A DNA stretch of 64,000 bases from Paratinospora sagittata (taxonomy: Eukaryota; Streptophyta; Magnoliopsida; Ranunculales; Menispermaceae), in contig CM069600.1 of the NCBI GenBank assembly GCA_035771175.1, forward strand, positions 339,501-403,500. Direction: 5' to 3'. The position numbers and the translations under genes are program-made. The stretch's first letter is position 1; every line of letters begins with the position of its first letter. Positions 37,197 through 49,932 of this stretch are shown here, in pieces. The notes below the pieces were generated by a model. That model was not told the DNA's origin. It did not search any database and saw nothing but the letters and a program-made list of their open reading frames with translations.

Positions 37197-38108
37197 GGGA
37201 TAGGGAAACCTTGCATTTTTATTTTTTTTTATTTTTTTTTTCAATAATACACATGGAATAAGGTGATTGGGTAGTGTCTTAGTTTTATTTTTTCCTCGTC
37301 TAAACACAGGTTCCTTCAAGTGGTATATGTCTGCTTTGCTTCCCTATCTCTTGTAAATATTAATTATGTTACACATTGCCATGCTCTTAGGTGTTTGTGG
37401 TGATGTGGGCTTGATTAGTTATGACGGAGTCAATGGGTATTGAGACTTATGTCCCTCTTGATCAATAAGTGGTGAAAGGTGTGTCTAACCAAAACATTCA
37501 CGGTAGGTGCGCTTGCACTAAACCACTGTATGAGCCAAATGTTGATTATATTAATCAATCCTAGGAGCATAGGATTTCTATATTTAAGCTCAACTTGGCA
37601 ACTTATTAAAAAAAAATTCTCATTGGATATAGTTTTAATATAGTGGTTTATTCTTGGTTAGAAGTGTATGCAACACAAACACAAGTTGTTTTTTTTTTTA
37701 TTATTTTTTTAAAGCTTCCTTTTGTCTAGTCAAGAGTATCTAATCAATGGAATGGTTAATTGAACTTCTAAATCACCTTATCTTATCCTAATTACTTGAG
37801 CTAGCCCATCATATGTGCTCTATTTTAGTATTTCATGTAGAATGATAAAGGCATATGAAGACTTAAAAATAACATCAAATGTCAATTGGTGCAAATATAT
37901 ATATATATATATAATATAAAATCAACTTAGCCATTAATAGATAAAAAGGGAGAAAGCAAATTGATGTTAGTCATTCTTATCCAGTTAAGAAAAACTTTGT
38001 TGAGTTTACAAGCATTTATTTTCTTTTTATCTAAAATACTTTTACATAATTCAAGTCAACTTAATAAAATCTTTTTAATTTCCAACTACATAGAAAATCT
38101 AAACAACT

Positions 38109-38272
38109 TTTTTTTTTTTGATTTTCTACAAGGTATCCCCGTACCCTTCGAGTATGAAAGTAACCCTCATTCAAACCAAGAGCACATCCAATAATCGAAC
38201 CCTAAAACTTTTATACGGATGACATTGAAATTCAGCGTGCTTTCACTGAACCAACCACTCATTGATAAATAT
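38109..38272 (-). mobile_element. tRNA-derived SINE with target duplications
   Basis: On the minus strand the head carries a box A-like TGGTTCAGTGA and a box B-like GGTTCGATTAT. The body ends in an A-tail (the T-run at 38109-38119). The element is flanked by 14-bp direct repeats, AAATCTAAACAACT (38095-38108) and AAATCTAAATAACT (38273-38286), identical but for one base. These are typical LINE-mediated target duplications. It is a different family from the SINE at 17775. Confidence 0.82.
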
Positions 38273-39835
38273 AAATCTAAATAACTTTCAAAATAATTAA
38301 AAATTGACTCTATCTAATATGACCCTCTTAAAGGATGGCACCACAAATTGAATGGTTTTGGATCAATGGGTTTAACTGTACATGATTATCAAGAATTTTT
38401 ATTTGTCTAAAGAAACTATATGCTTGATAATTCATTTCAATTAATCATGAAAAAACAAGAAGTAGAGATTTGAGAGGGAATGATTTGAAGGGAAGTATAA
38501 GTCCTTGCAGGGCACAAAAGCTGAAGTTCACACCCTAAAAGAGCTAAGAAAGAGGGGTCCTTTGTCTGTGTAGTTACAATCTAAAGTTTGTTCCTGTTGG
38601 CTGTTGGTAATAGAATCTACCCTATGTGCATAGCTGGAGAATCTAACACATGGGTAGTAAGATTTGCACAAACAAGAGCAAGTACAACATATATCCTTAC
38701 TGATCTTCACTTCTTGAAATGCCCCTTATCTCTTGAACCTATTTCTGCCCTACCACAATGCACAATGACCTAAATGCCCTCACATTCTTTTCATTAAAAC
38801 TTTATTTGAAAATATATATATATCTTTTAATGGATTTCTTTTTATTGGTCCATCCTGCATGTCTTAGAATTTGATTATATTGCTAAGAGCTTAACTCACA
38901 CATTTAGCTACCCAATTTAATTATAATTCTTTCCAATAGCAAAAATATAGACATGAAAAAGTTCTTTTCTTTATCACCTAGTTTGTTTAAAAGCTTAAAA
39001 AAATTTCCTTCAAAAAATGTAATTTTCTCAAGAAATAATTTTTTAAGCAATTGATTTTTGAAAAAGTATCATAATTATTTGATTGTATACGAGAGAAAAT
39101 ATTGTTTTACACTTAAACAATGCAAGGAAAATGAAAAATAAAAAATTACATTGAACATAAACATGAACAAATCGATAATACTAAAAAAAAAAAGCCTCAT
39201 GAAAAAATTAAATTTTCTCATCCCTATAAGTGAGAAAATTAAGAGGTTAAAAAAATATTGACAATCAAACACCACTTTTTTATTTTCTAAAAAAAAATTA
39301 CTATTTTTCAAAGAAAAAAGAAAAAGAAAAAAAAAATTAAGCAAATATAGGGGGAAAGGGCAAGGTAGAGAAGAAGAAAAATGGGGTAAGACTAGCACAG
39401 TAAGGTCAAAAGTTCAGTTTTTGTCCTTAGTGGGAAGGTGATTGATGTTGTGTGTTGTGTTTTGCCTCAAAAAGCATAAAACAGCTGAGAAAAGCTAAAG
39501 ATTTTCTGTGCTCTATAGGTATCAGGTGCTCTGGTTTTTCCTTCCAATCAACCCTGCTTAGCCTGCCTGACCAAATGAACCCCCTGCACCCCCCACTTGT
39601 ACTATATGTTTAACCCATTTTATCATAAAAAATATTCTTAAAAAAAAAAAAAAAAAGTGTAATTGAATTTCTTCTGTTTCATCAGGTAGACATCCGAACA
39701 GGGTTGGTCATTCATGGCCAGACATTCCTGCATGCTATAATCAGAAGGAAATTATTTAAGAAAAAAAAAATGATTGCCTAAGTTTACTCCAAACAAAGCC
39801 ATTTTAACTTAGAATCACTGGCATCTGAAACACTA

Positions 39836-40072
39836 GGCTGCGTTTGGCTCACAACTCCAAAACAGTTTTCTGTTTTCAAATAGGAAGAAAATGGAAAAGG
39901 GGTAAAAAACACATTTAGCAACCCAAGATCTGAAAATTATTTTTTGAGTATCCCTCTCACAAAAAGAGTGATTCTTGGAAAACAATGTTTATCGTTTCCC
40001 AAGTTTTCTTTTTCAGTTTTCTGGATATTGAAAATGAAAACAGAATATTGTTTTTAAATACCAAACGCAGCC
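39836..40072. mobile_element. MITE with perfect 12-bp inverted ends
   Basis: Ends GGCTGCGTTTGG and CCAAACGCAGCC are perfect inverted repeats bounding 237 bp of AT-rich, ORF-free sequence. The flanks share TA (CTA left, TAA right), so the target duplication is either 2 bp or mutated. The same ends occur at 62786-63030. PIF/Harbinger- or mariner-type origin is likely. Confidence 0.75.
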
Positions 40073-41653
40073 TAAGAGTTTGTAAAATTGAGAATGGAAA
40101 CAAATCAAAATCTGACATGTGAAATCAAAATATCAAATCTGACAAAAATAGTGTTTGCTGTCCAAGTGGGGTATTTAATGTGCATGTTGCCTGGAAGTGA
40201 ATCTAAGTGAAAGAGAAGCATAAGATCAATGTATAGATTGGGTTTCTTGTTTTCTATCTCATCTAGAAGTATTCTTGTTCCTCCTTTGTACTGCTTGTTC
40301 GTGTGCCTTGCGTCTCAACACGCTGACAACCTCTCCATGGGTTGTCTAACTTCAACAAAACAGTTCCAACCCTTTAAGATGCAAGTTGAACTAAAACCCA
40401 ATTACAAATGTCTAAAAGAGATCATTCAACTAATAAGGAATTGCCTAACATTTCTTTATCTAATCTTGCATTCTTCTTTGCTAGGGGTGTCTTTGCTGGG
40501 TTTTGAATAGCACAGGCTTTATAACTTAGAAGTACACAGGTTCTCTCACTAGGGGGGTCTATGGCATGTGCCTCCAAATATAGATTTACCCAAATCCAGA
40601 AATAATCATACATGGATTCTTCTATCATTTCTAGTTCCAAAAAAGGGTAAACCGTTTAGGCTAATTGGTTCCAGGTGTTGTCAACTATGTCATACATAAA
40701 TCCCTGAGCTTTATCAGTACAAAACACACTAATAAAATGAGTTTTGCTTACCCTGACGTCACTTCAGCGCTAACAGAACTGGAACCACTTTTCAGCTTCT
40801 GCAGTAAAAATCAATTCGTAAACATGTTAATATTGAATGGAAGAACATAATTTATTCTAGCAACCTAACTCACAAATTTAGTTCAAGGCTATGTTTGTGT
40901 TGATATGTGATGTTGGTGGCAGGCAAAGAAGCAAAGTAGGAGGACAAAAGCAACAATACTTCATCTGGTACTTGTACAGATCTTAATTGTGTGTTAGTAG
41001 ATTTAGCTAGTGCAAAGAATGAAAGAAAATAGATCTGTCAAAGTGGAATGCATAAAAATGCCAATGTTTTAAGAAATATATTTCCCATAAGTTACAGTTA
41101 CTTGTACACTTTTGATAAAGCAAAGAACAAAAAAAAAAGTGCTACACTGCCTCCTGTAGAAGAATTTACCACAAACTGGCATCAAATTCTCAAGGTGAAA
41201 ACCCACCAGAACTTCCTTTTGAGTTAGCCTATTACGTACGCACTTTATCGTATTTCAACACAAAATCCACAGAAATAACCTGCAAGTGAAGTTACACAAG
41301 TTAAACTCTTCAGCAGTTTTACCATTTAATCTTCAAGAAAGTGGTAGTTTTGGACACCACATGATGCACAAGCACAAAGGGCCATATCAAATATTTCATA
41401 AATGTTCTACATTAAACAGGACCATGCATTCAACCACTGTTTTTACAAGGTAGTCAAATAAAATACTTAAAAAATTAAAACTAAGAAAACAAGAAAAAGT
41501 AACATCATGAAGCACATAAAGCATTAAACCTGAAATTACAAGTATATTCAATTCCCATGAGAAAATGATGAATGGAAAATAGTATGCTTCACATATTTAC
41601 AAAATTGCCTCTGGTTTTCATCGAACAAACAGTTGGCAAAATCCAGTTTAAGG

Positions 41654-42327
41654 CAATGTTGTTAAGGTGTCAACGTGATGTCTAGGTAGTTTTCCCCATC
41701 TTGGCAAGGAGGTGCGTGTGAATGGCCTAGGCAAGGCCTAGGTATTGCAAATAACATTTATTTATAGCTCCATAAGTAAATAATTAATTAGTTTTTCACA
41801 TACAAACCATATAAATATTTATGTATGTAATTACATGTATACTCCATAATGTGTAAGTCTTTTATGTAAGGAAAAGATTTAAGTTATTTAACTAGATTTT
41901 ACACTCTTCAATCTTGTGTCAACAAATTAAATATTAGACAAACATTAAGTTGGCATATAATGGAAGTATAAAAATTTAAATAGTAATATTTGATGTATTT
42001 GCAACAATATACCAATAATAAAATAGAAAATCAGAATTAAAAAATGACAAAAAGAAAAAGATATAACTTGCATAATGGAAATTTAAGTATAACACTAGAA
42101 TTGAAAATTATGTCAATGTTGAAGCTATGTAATCACACAAGTAACAATATGAAGAAAAAAGAACTATAGAACCTTACCCTTTGTATATTTATGTCAACCC
42201 CTTAAACTTTTAAAAAATGTCAAAAAACCCCACTGCCGGCCTACCTTAGGTATAGCCCAGGCAATTTAGTTGCAAATAGCCTAGGCGATGGACTGGTCAT
42301 GGCCTAAGTGTCGCCTTGACGACATTG
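41654..42327. mobile_element. hAT-like non-autonomous element
   Basis: Inverted ends CAATGTTGTTAAGG and, read inward from the right, CAATGTCGTCAAGG. Flanks GTTTAAGG (41646-41653) and GTTTAAGA (42328-42335) match at 7 of 8 positions, consistent with an 8-bp hAT duplication. Subterminal repeats are rich in GCCTAGGC-type palindromes. Length 674 bp, no transposase. Confidence 0.7.
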
Positions 42328-42678
42328 GTTTAAGAATAGAATACACATGTACTCCACAAAATTATAATGATCACAGGTTTCCATTCATCATTTTAAAATT
42401 ACAATAATACAAAACTACAATAATCGCTCTTTGTAAAGGTAACATAATGAAAAAGCACCCAGCTTGCACTTTATGCTTTCTAAAAATATTTTAAAATTTT
42501 ATATTTGAATTAATAGGTATTAAATGGTTTAAACAAAATAAAATTTACTATTACTAACATTTTGTATTTTTTAGATTAATAAAAACTATATTAAGGTAAT
42601 AGTAAAATTTTATTTTTTTTTAGATTAATAAGAACTATGTTAAGGTCTTTCTTCTTCTCCCTATAGCTTCACTTCACA

Positions 42679-42768
42679 TATCTCCTTAATACGCAAATAG
42701 CTTTCAAGGTAGATCTCTGCATATATCTCCTTAATAAGCAAATAGCTTTCAAGGTAGATCTCCCAAAC
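42679..42768. repeat. Tandem ~45-bp duplication
   Basis: The unit containing TCTCCTTAATA(C/A)GCAAATAG and TTTCAAGGTAGATCTC occurs twice with period 45 (TCTCC at 42681 and 42726). It lies just upstream of the truncated LINE. Confidence 0.85.
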
Positions 42769-42849
42769 ATAAATATAAATAAATTTCAACACTTAAGTTT
42801 CAAAACTTACTTCCTTATCAAAACTAGGAATCTAATCTCTTTCCTAATC

Positions 42850-43755
42850 TCTTTCAACGTTCTTCCCTACACAATAAACCCATTTCTGAGTTTGTGGTGA
42901 GGGGTGGGGGCCCTCTGTCTCGAGATTTGCATTTGGAAGGGAATTTTTCTCATAGGGATGAGCAGGATATGGTATCCCTTGTTAGTCACCTTGAGGGATG
43001 TTATCTGTCAGAGGATAACAATAGAGTTTTTTGACCTTGGGAGTCCTCGAGTATATTTTCTACTAAATCCTTTCATGCAGCTATCCTAAATGTCTCTAAT
43101 GTCCCTTCCTTTGCCTATCATGATCTAATATGGAATGCACAAGTGCCATCAAAGATAAAAATTTTGGGGTGGGTAACTGCCCATGGGAAGATTAATACAA
43201 GGGATATGTTGCAAAAAATATTTCCAAATATGTGTATGTCCCCTTATTGGTGCTATCTATGTCGGCAGGATCTGGAGACAGCCGGTCATTTATGTTGGAG
43301 TTGTCCCTTCTCCAAAGAGGTTTGGAGTAGGTGGTGCCACCACTTCCCGGTGATGAGTGGTGTTGATAGTGGGGGGGACCCTATAAACATATTTCCGTTT
43401 ATGGAGAGCATTCTTCCTTCGTGGAGAGACCATTGGAAGGTGGTGTGTTTGGTGGTTTTATGGTCATTATGGAAGGAGAGGAATAATCGGATTGTTGTTG
43501 GTGCGTTGGCACCGGCTGCTAAAGTTTGGGAGCAATCTCAACTTTTAGCCTCTTTTTGGGTGGCAAATAATAATTTGTCAAAAAGATTATGTTTTAGGGG
43601 GATTGGTTCCGAGGGTGGGTAAATTTTTTGTAATTGTTGGGTGAGGGCCTAAGGTGGGGCCAAAGTGTATAGTTACTTTGTCTTTTATACTCACATATAT
43701 AAACTATTTTCTTTGTTTCTTTAAAAAATAAAAAAGAAGAAGAAAAAAAAGAACT
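42850..43755 (+). mobile_element. 5'-truncated LINE (zinc-binding RT C-terminus)
   Basis: The open frame at 43143-43622 encodes a zf-RVT-type C-terminal domain of plant L1 reverse transcriptase: KIKILGW at its start, then Cys/His ligands in YLCRQDLETAGHLCWSC and a FSKEVWSRW block, then LWSLWKERNNR. A preceding fragment (42904-43089) is out of frame, with a stop between. Endonuclease and RT core are absent. It ends in an A-rich tail (about 43721-43755). A typical abortive LINE insertion; 5' edge approximate. Confidence 0.85.
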
Positions 43756-44522
43756 AAAATTCCATGCTATGGATTTTTCATGCTCCCACCATTTTTGTTA
43801 GAAATCATGGACTGCTCCTACCTAATAGTAGAGAAAAAATTCCAAGGAACCTCTCTACAAGGATAAATCTAAAAGTAAAGTAGCTCGGAGACATGAAGAT
43901 ATTATAATTTAATAAGAAAGTGCACAGCACCAAAGGTTTAAAAAAGCACCCATTAAAATACTGCGACCAAAACTGCATGAAACTATTCTTTTATAGCTAG
44001 ATTTAGCGAGACAATTTATACATATCACTAGATTAAAATTCACCAATTCATCCATCCCTTGACTTCCACGGCAACACCAAATCACAATAGCCCACTTCTA
44101 ACCATTGTAATAGATTTTTTTTCTCAATATCAATTTTTAGACATATATTCCAAAGATTAGATTCAATCTCCTTTTATGTCAGACTTTTAGCCACATTAGA
44201 TATATGTTTAGCTGTTGGATTCATGAGGTGGTAGATATAAGATGCATCCATATAAGTACTCTGTGTTTTCATATATAACCATTGACAGTGTAAAAAGAGA
44301 TTTAGAAAAGCAAAGTCAAATGGAGAAAAAGGAAGCCGTCCTGGTTACTTTATTTGAGTATCACTAAGCTTCAATACTGGTTGATTTTGTTTTCTTACTT
44401 TTACTAAATGAGACAATATATGCTGATATAAATTAAATAGCCACTTAGAAAAAAATGTAAGTCATTAGAGAGATGGTAAAAATACCTAAAATTCTGAATT
44501 ATCGCCAGTAAGTGCTTAAGTT

Positions 44523-47500
44523 CTAATGGGCATTGCGATTGAGCAACCCTTGAAATGATAAGTATAGATCCTTGTTCTCTGTGCCAAATATCTCTTCTGC
44601 CTTCTTTAACATATCCTGAGTAGAATAAATATGCATCTCTTCTTGTTTAGTCCCTGGGGCTCGTTAAGGGTCAACATACTTGCAAAAAGTAGTATAATAA
44701 GCTAATAACTGATTACCTCCCGAGATTGCCTTTGAGCATTCAGCTCCTTGATATTGGCTAGAAATGCGCTGAATTGTTCATATGAGAGGCGGCTCCTGAT
44801 AATAAACTCAATAAAAAAAAACAAAAGTTAAAAGAGAGCCTTCCTTTATTTCTTGGAATAATGAATAAGAGCCGAAACATGCTACTGACCTAGCTTGGCG
44901 GAAGAACTCCTTGCCGTCAATTCGAGGAGTGCGTGCTAAAAAAAAATTTAAGTCGCATAAAACAAGAGAAGTTAGGTAAGGAAAAACATATGCATGTGAT
45001 GGAGACATCTTTGTTATAGAAGATCAACAAGGTTGTTAAATATAGCAACCTACACATTACAGTAGTGCCTCACATGTAAAAGACAGCACTCTGCTCCCTT
45101 TTGATGTGCACCAACCAACCAATCAGACATCCTTCAGCAGCATGGATTAGACATATGCCAAACAATTGAGCATGTTGTTCTAATCAATTAATTGTTTTTC
45201 ATACTCCCAAAGCTATTAAATGGACTTTATTACCATGTTTTAATTGCCTTGGTCATGACACTATGGACTTGCACCCTCCAGGAGCTGTATGGTGATTGGT
45301 GAGGTTCTTAGGTCACTAGTGGTAGTGGGTACATATGCCAATTCAGAAGAGATGTATGAATCACAAGTATTGCTTGTTGGCAAACACAAAATGGTACACA
45401 CAAGAGGCGCCCAATTCACAAACAATAAAGGATCAAAACTTTGACTTCTCAATTTTTTTATCACTTAAAATTTAGAATTAAATTAATTCATAACAGTCCA
45501 ATTTGACATAGATAATTTTTGTTAAAATTGACATCTAATAAATGTATAAAGATTTTTCATTTAAATGTTGAGATGATCCATGTTTCTTTAGTGATAGGCA
45601 AAAACAAGCATTATATAATTAAATCATGTTAAATTCCAAAATATAATGGTTTAAAGTATGATTTATATTATTAATAATACTTGGTGCACATATGAGCAAC
45701 AAATTATTTTATAACTACTATTCCCAACATATTTAGGAGATTTACATGTTGATTACAAATAGTTTATGAATTGCAAGTTCATTTCTTTTTTTAAGTCATT
45801 ATTAGCGTTTTTCAATCTTATTTTCTTTTGTGTCTCAGTCATTCTTCTGTTTCTATTTGTTAAATAGAAGATTGGGCTTCAATCTCATACAGTAGTATAC
45901 TCTACAAACATATCTCAACAACAATTGATAACATTGATTTTTCTACCATGTTTCATTCAAAAAAAAATTAAAAAATTCAAAGACTTACTTTGAGTTTTGC
46001 AAATAATTTTGTATTTGTACCCAACTTCAATGGAGTTTTTTGTATTTTATCTATTAAAACTTAATTCAGAAATTCAACAATTTTTAAAATCGTAAAATTC
46101 AACAAAAATTCAGAAAAGTTTGAAATATTTATATTTTCATTCATTTCCAACAATTCTTTGGAATTTTTTTTTCCTGGGAACAATAAGAAAAAAAGCTGTG
46201 ATAACCAACACTTGAGGCTCTTGCCATTATAAGGTCTGGGAAGGGTCAATTAGTGCAACCTTACTCTCACATAGAGGACATATTCTTCACAATCATAAAG
46301 TTCAAAAAATTTAAAGGTAACGAGTTCAGTTATTGTTTTGTACCTGGCAATGGACGCCCACGAGGGGGAGAGCTTGCTGCAGAGGACTGCTGACTTGATA
46401 GGTACCAAGATGACATTGAACTCCGTCCATCATATCTAGATATTGTAGGTGATGTGGAACCAGAAGTCATCTTTGGAGATCCAGCAGCTGAGTAACCTCT
46501 TGGGGATCCACTAGTAGAAATCACATTTGGAGTTCCAGTTGGAGTAAATCTTGGTGTGATGTATGGAGTAATAGAGAATGTTTTCCCAGCAGCAGGCTTT
46601 GTGCCTGTAAACTATGTATGAGCTTAAAGAAAACAATCAGATAGGCAAGAATATATTTAAAAAAGATTATGTTCCCATACCATCTTCGACAGGGATTCCT
46701 GCTTCTGTAGAGTAGTTTTTTGCATCATCTGAGGAATCACAGATTTAAACATAAATACCAACAGACAGAAAATAATCCGGGATCCTTCAAACATGGGAAC
46801 AATGATAATAAATACCAAACATTATCATGAATGCTATTAAAAAACCAAAAGATTTGCCAATTCTAATTTAAATACACTTAACCTAGAGAAATAAAATGTG
46901 ACAAAATGTGTACCCTTTGAAGAGTATGCTTTGGGAACAGATTGATCACAGGTTCCTATATCAACAGTTTCAGTTGACTGCAAGAATAATAGAAATATAT
47001 ATAGTAATCAGGAGGTTAGGCAGTAATCATTCAAAGAAAGTAACAAAAGATCTGAAGAACAAGACCAATGAACAGCTAGGTCTGAGCAGTTATGATTCTT
47101 ACAGATAGATTATCATCATTCAGTGATTGCATCAGTTGCCTCTTGAATGTCTCTAACTGTCAAAAGAAATAACTCTCGTGTCATTGTATGTTGTACCAAG
47201 AGCTGAAAACATCTAGTTTGGATAAACAGTAGCAGTTAAAATAATCGAATATCTACATTACTAGTACAAGCAAGGACTAAAAATTAGCCGAATTTCGGCG
47301 AAATTAGCCGAATTTTTTCGGTTTTTTTACCATCGAAGCGAAAAGTGGGATGTAAAATAAAAAATGCAAAAATTCGGTAAATAATTCGATAAACTTCGAC
47401 AACTTCGATAAACTTCGACAAAAATTTAGTTTTTCAATAAAAAAAATGCAAAAATTCGAGAAAAAATTCGATAAAATTCGATGAAATTAGACAGAGAAGT

Positions 47501-49612
47501 AAAAAAGATGTTACTTCATCAATAAAAAACAAAAAAACACTAATAATTATGTATTATTTTCAACTTCATCAACCAACATAGCAATATAAATTTTAAAAAA
47601 TAATTTAACAAGTTAACAAATTATGTAGTTTATGGGATATGTTTTACCAAAAAAAAAAAAAAGAAGCAAAATAAATAAATAGTTAAAGTCGAAATAAGAT
47701 AAAAACTTAAAAATAAATTAAAAGATTTTCTAAAGTCATTTTTTTTAGTTAACTCTTATGAAACAAGATTAATAAACAACACATTCAAATAATAAACTAA
47801 TAAATTAAGCATGATAGAATTCAAACTAGTAAAGTATATGGTCGAGAAGCAAGACACCACAAAATTAAATATCAAAATAAAGAAAACAAATTAAGACCAA
47901 AAGCCGTCATTCAAATTCATCAACTCACTTAACAAGATTGATTTTGTTAGGTCGCTTATTGATAATTTTATGTATTAAAAGTGTCTATTTATATTAGTTT
48001 TTAGCTTATACTACAATAAATTTAGATATTTAAGCATATATGCAAAAATTCTCTAAACTTCTCTAATTTAGCAAATTTTTACAAAAATTCTCCATGTCGA
48101 ATTAAACTTCTCCGAATTAATTCTGATTTTTGAAGGTCGAAGTTTAGAGTAAAATCGAAGTTTCGTACCTTGAGTACAAGAGCCAAAATTTTTTTTGTGA
48201 AAAACATAAAAAACCATAACTTTCCGATGGTATATATAACTAATGACTCATATTGGTTGGAAATTCATTCAAGCACCTACATTCTGTGCACCAGTGGTCT
48301 TAAAGTTAACTTTTTGCGCAAATACAAAGCTTTTTAGAAGGCCAAGGAAAAAAAGGAAAAAATATGGTCTTGAATTCAATAAGAGTCTTAATTGGAAAGC
48401 ATACATCAATTTGTAAAATGTAACAACAAAAATGAGTCCAAGTTTAAGGATACATCAATTTTAAAAGTTGTAGAGCCCTCGTAAACTACTCAACACCAGA
48501 GTCGGAACAAGCCTAATCTAATTGTGGAAATCAAGCTGCAAGCCTGCGGCACATTCTTAATTTAGAATTTCACAATGTGTCATGGTGGTGGACTTCACTC
48601 TTTTATCCTCTCTTTTTCTTATGATAGGTGAAAGTAACTTACTAAAGCAGACCCTCTAACTTCTAAACGAAAGCACCAATTAGCAGGGAACAGTTCAAGC
48701 TTCGGCAATAAAGTGATAACCAAAGTTCATACTTTAATTTCATTTCAAAACCATCCCACAAAGAAGCTCTAACACTATTTCCTAGATCCTCTACCAAAGC
48801 ATTTCTGCATGGCTGTTCAATTTATTGGCTTTTGGTTCAGAAAACAAGTAAGATCATCTTATGAAGCTAAGTACAACAGAAATCTGTCCTAAAGCTCAAT
48901 AACTTCCTTTTCTTCTCAACTTTTTTTTTCCCTATTTCTGTTTCCGAATTCCTTTATTTTAATGATTGTCACGATCCAAAAATGGAATTTAACTGTAATC
49001 ACAAATAATCTACAACTTAACTAAATCTTTTCCCAATTACATGAATCTGCTTCCTCCACTCTGCTTTATCAAGGTCTAAAATCAACATCTAAATTACAAG
49101 TAGTTATAGCTAAATGCTAAAAACCAATAATAGATAAATGTTCAACAATGTGAACCTCACCTTTGCAAAATCTCGGGTCAATTTCTTTGCAGTCGCGGCC
49201 AGAGAATCGCGTTCCTTCGCTAACGTAATCTTCACAAACAAAAAATCAGCTGAAAATTAAACCATCATACATTACATTACAACAACACCAAAAAACAACT
49301 TAAAAAATCTCATCGAAAAACCCTTACATTATCCTCAAGTGCAGCTCTCAAGCGCGAATCGGCTTCCTGAACCGCGGTCTGGAGCTGCAAAACCTTGTGC
49401 TCCATCTCAAGAACCAAGCGATCCTTGTCAATGACTTTCTGCCGCAATCGACCGTTCTCCGATTCAAGCTTCGACACGCGAGACGCGATCGCCATTGAAG
49501 TGATCTTCCGAGCTAAATCCAATTGGTCGTATGGATCCGTCGGAATCACCGATAAGATCTCGTCCGGTAAGTGGAAATCGGTGCCGCTGCTTCCGCTGTT
49601 GTAATTGTTCAT
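44523..49612 (-). CDS. At4g15545-like coiled-coil protein, 332 aa
   Basis: Nine minus-strand exons: 49612-49328, 49229-49161, 47156-47103, 46977-46914, 46728-46681, 46604-46344, 44935-44890, 44795-44717 and 44615-44523 (TAG). They sum to 999 nt with consistent phases. The N-terminus carries FHLPDEILSVIPTDPYDQLD, then a coiled coil (about residues 30-115; KLESENGRLRQKVIDKDRL, TFKRQLMQSLNDDN). A Ser/Pro/Gly-rich linker follows (about 170-240; FTPTGTP, GSPRGYSAAGSP). A conserved C-terminal block reads PRIDGKEFFRQAR, LSYEQFSAFLANIKELNAQ, QSREDMLKKAEEIFG. This matches plant proteins annotated like Arabidopsis At4g15545, whose molecular role is not well defined. No catalytic motif. Intron 2 is 1946-bp-class large because of a hAT-like insertion (47271-48172). 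Confidence 0.93.
47271..48172. mobile_element. hAT-like non-autonomous element, perfect 8-bp target duplication
   Basis: AGTACAAG is present on both sides (47263-47270 and 48173-48180). The ends, read inward, are CAAGGACTAAAAATT and CAAGGTACGAAACTT (11 of 15 alike), starting with the CA(A/G)GG of hAT elements. Subterminal stretches repeat AATTCGG/CGAATT and TTCGATAAACTTCGA motifs, possible transposase sites. The 902-bp interior has no ORF. It sits in intron 2 of the At4g15545-like gene. Confidence 0.82.
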
Positions 49613-49894
49613 TTTTTTTTTTTGTTTCTTCGTTTCGAAACCCTAAAATTTTCTCGAAACTGAGAGGAGAGGAGAGGAACAAAGGAAGTGGAAGAGTTGT
49701 TTGGGTTTTTTCTTTGTCTCTGTGATTATCTAATATTATTATTATTCAATTTGTTTTTGCATTTGGTGTTTCCCTCCACTGAGAGTTCAAAATTTGGAAA
49801 GTAATGGACATGATTTCTTGGTTTTGGTGAAGTGTACGCTTGACGAAGAGCACTAGAGTTTTTCTTTTTTCTTTTTTCTTTTTTTTTTAATGTA

Positions 49895-49932
<38 letters not shown>

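Larger units (their letters stand above)
37197..44522. other. Gene-free stretch with mobile elements
   Basis: No host gene recognised across about 7.3 kb. It contains a SINE (38109-38272), a MITE (39836-40072), a hAT-like element (41654-42327), a 45-bp tandem duplication (about 42679-42768) and a truncated LINE (42850-43755). The rest is AT-rich spacer. Open frames such as 40229-40510 lack any family signature. The 3' UTR of the At4g15545-like gene lies at the right end. Confidence 0.5.

Noticed and set aside
40229..40510. 93-codon open frame as a gene
   Set aside because: No homology signal, no splice context, and surrounded by repeats.
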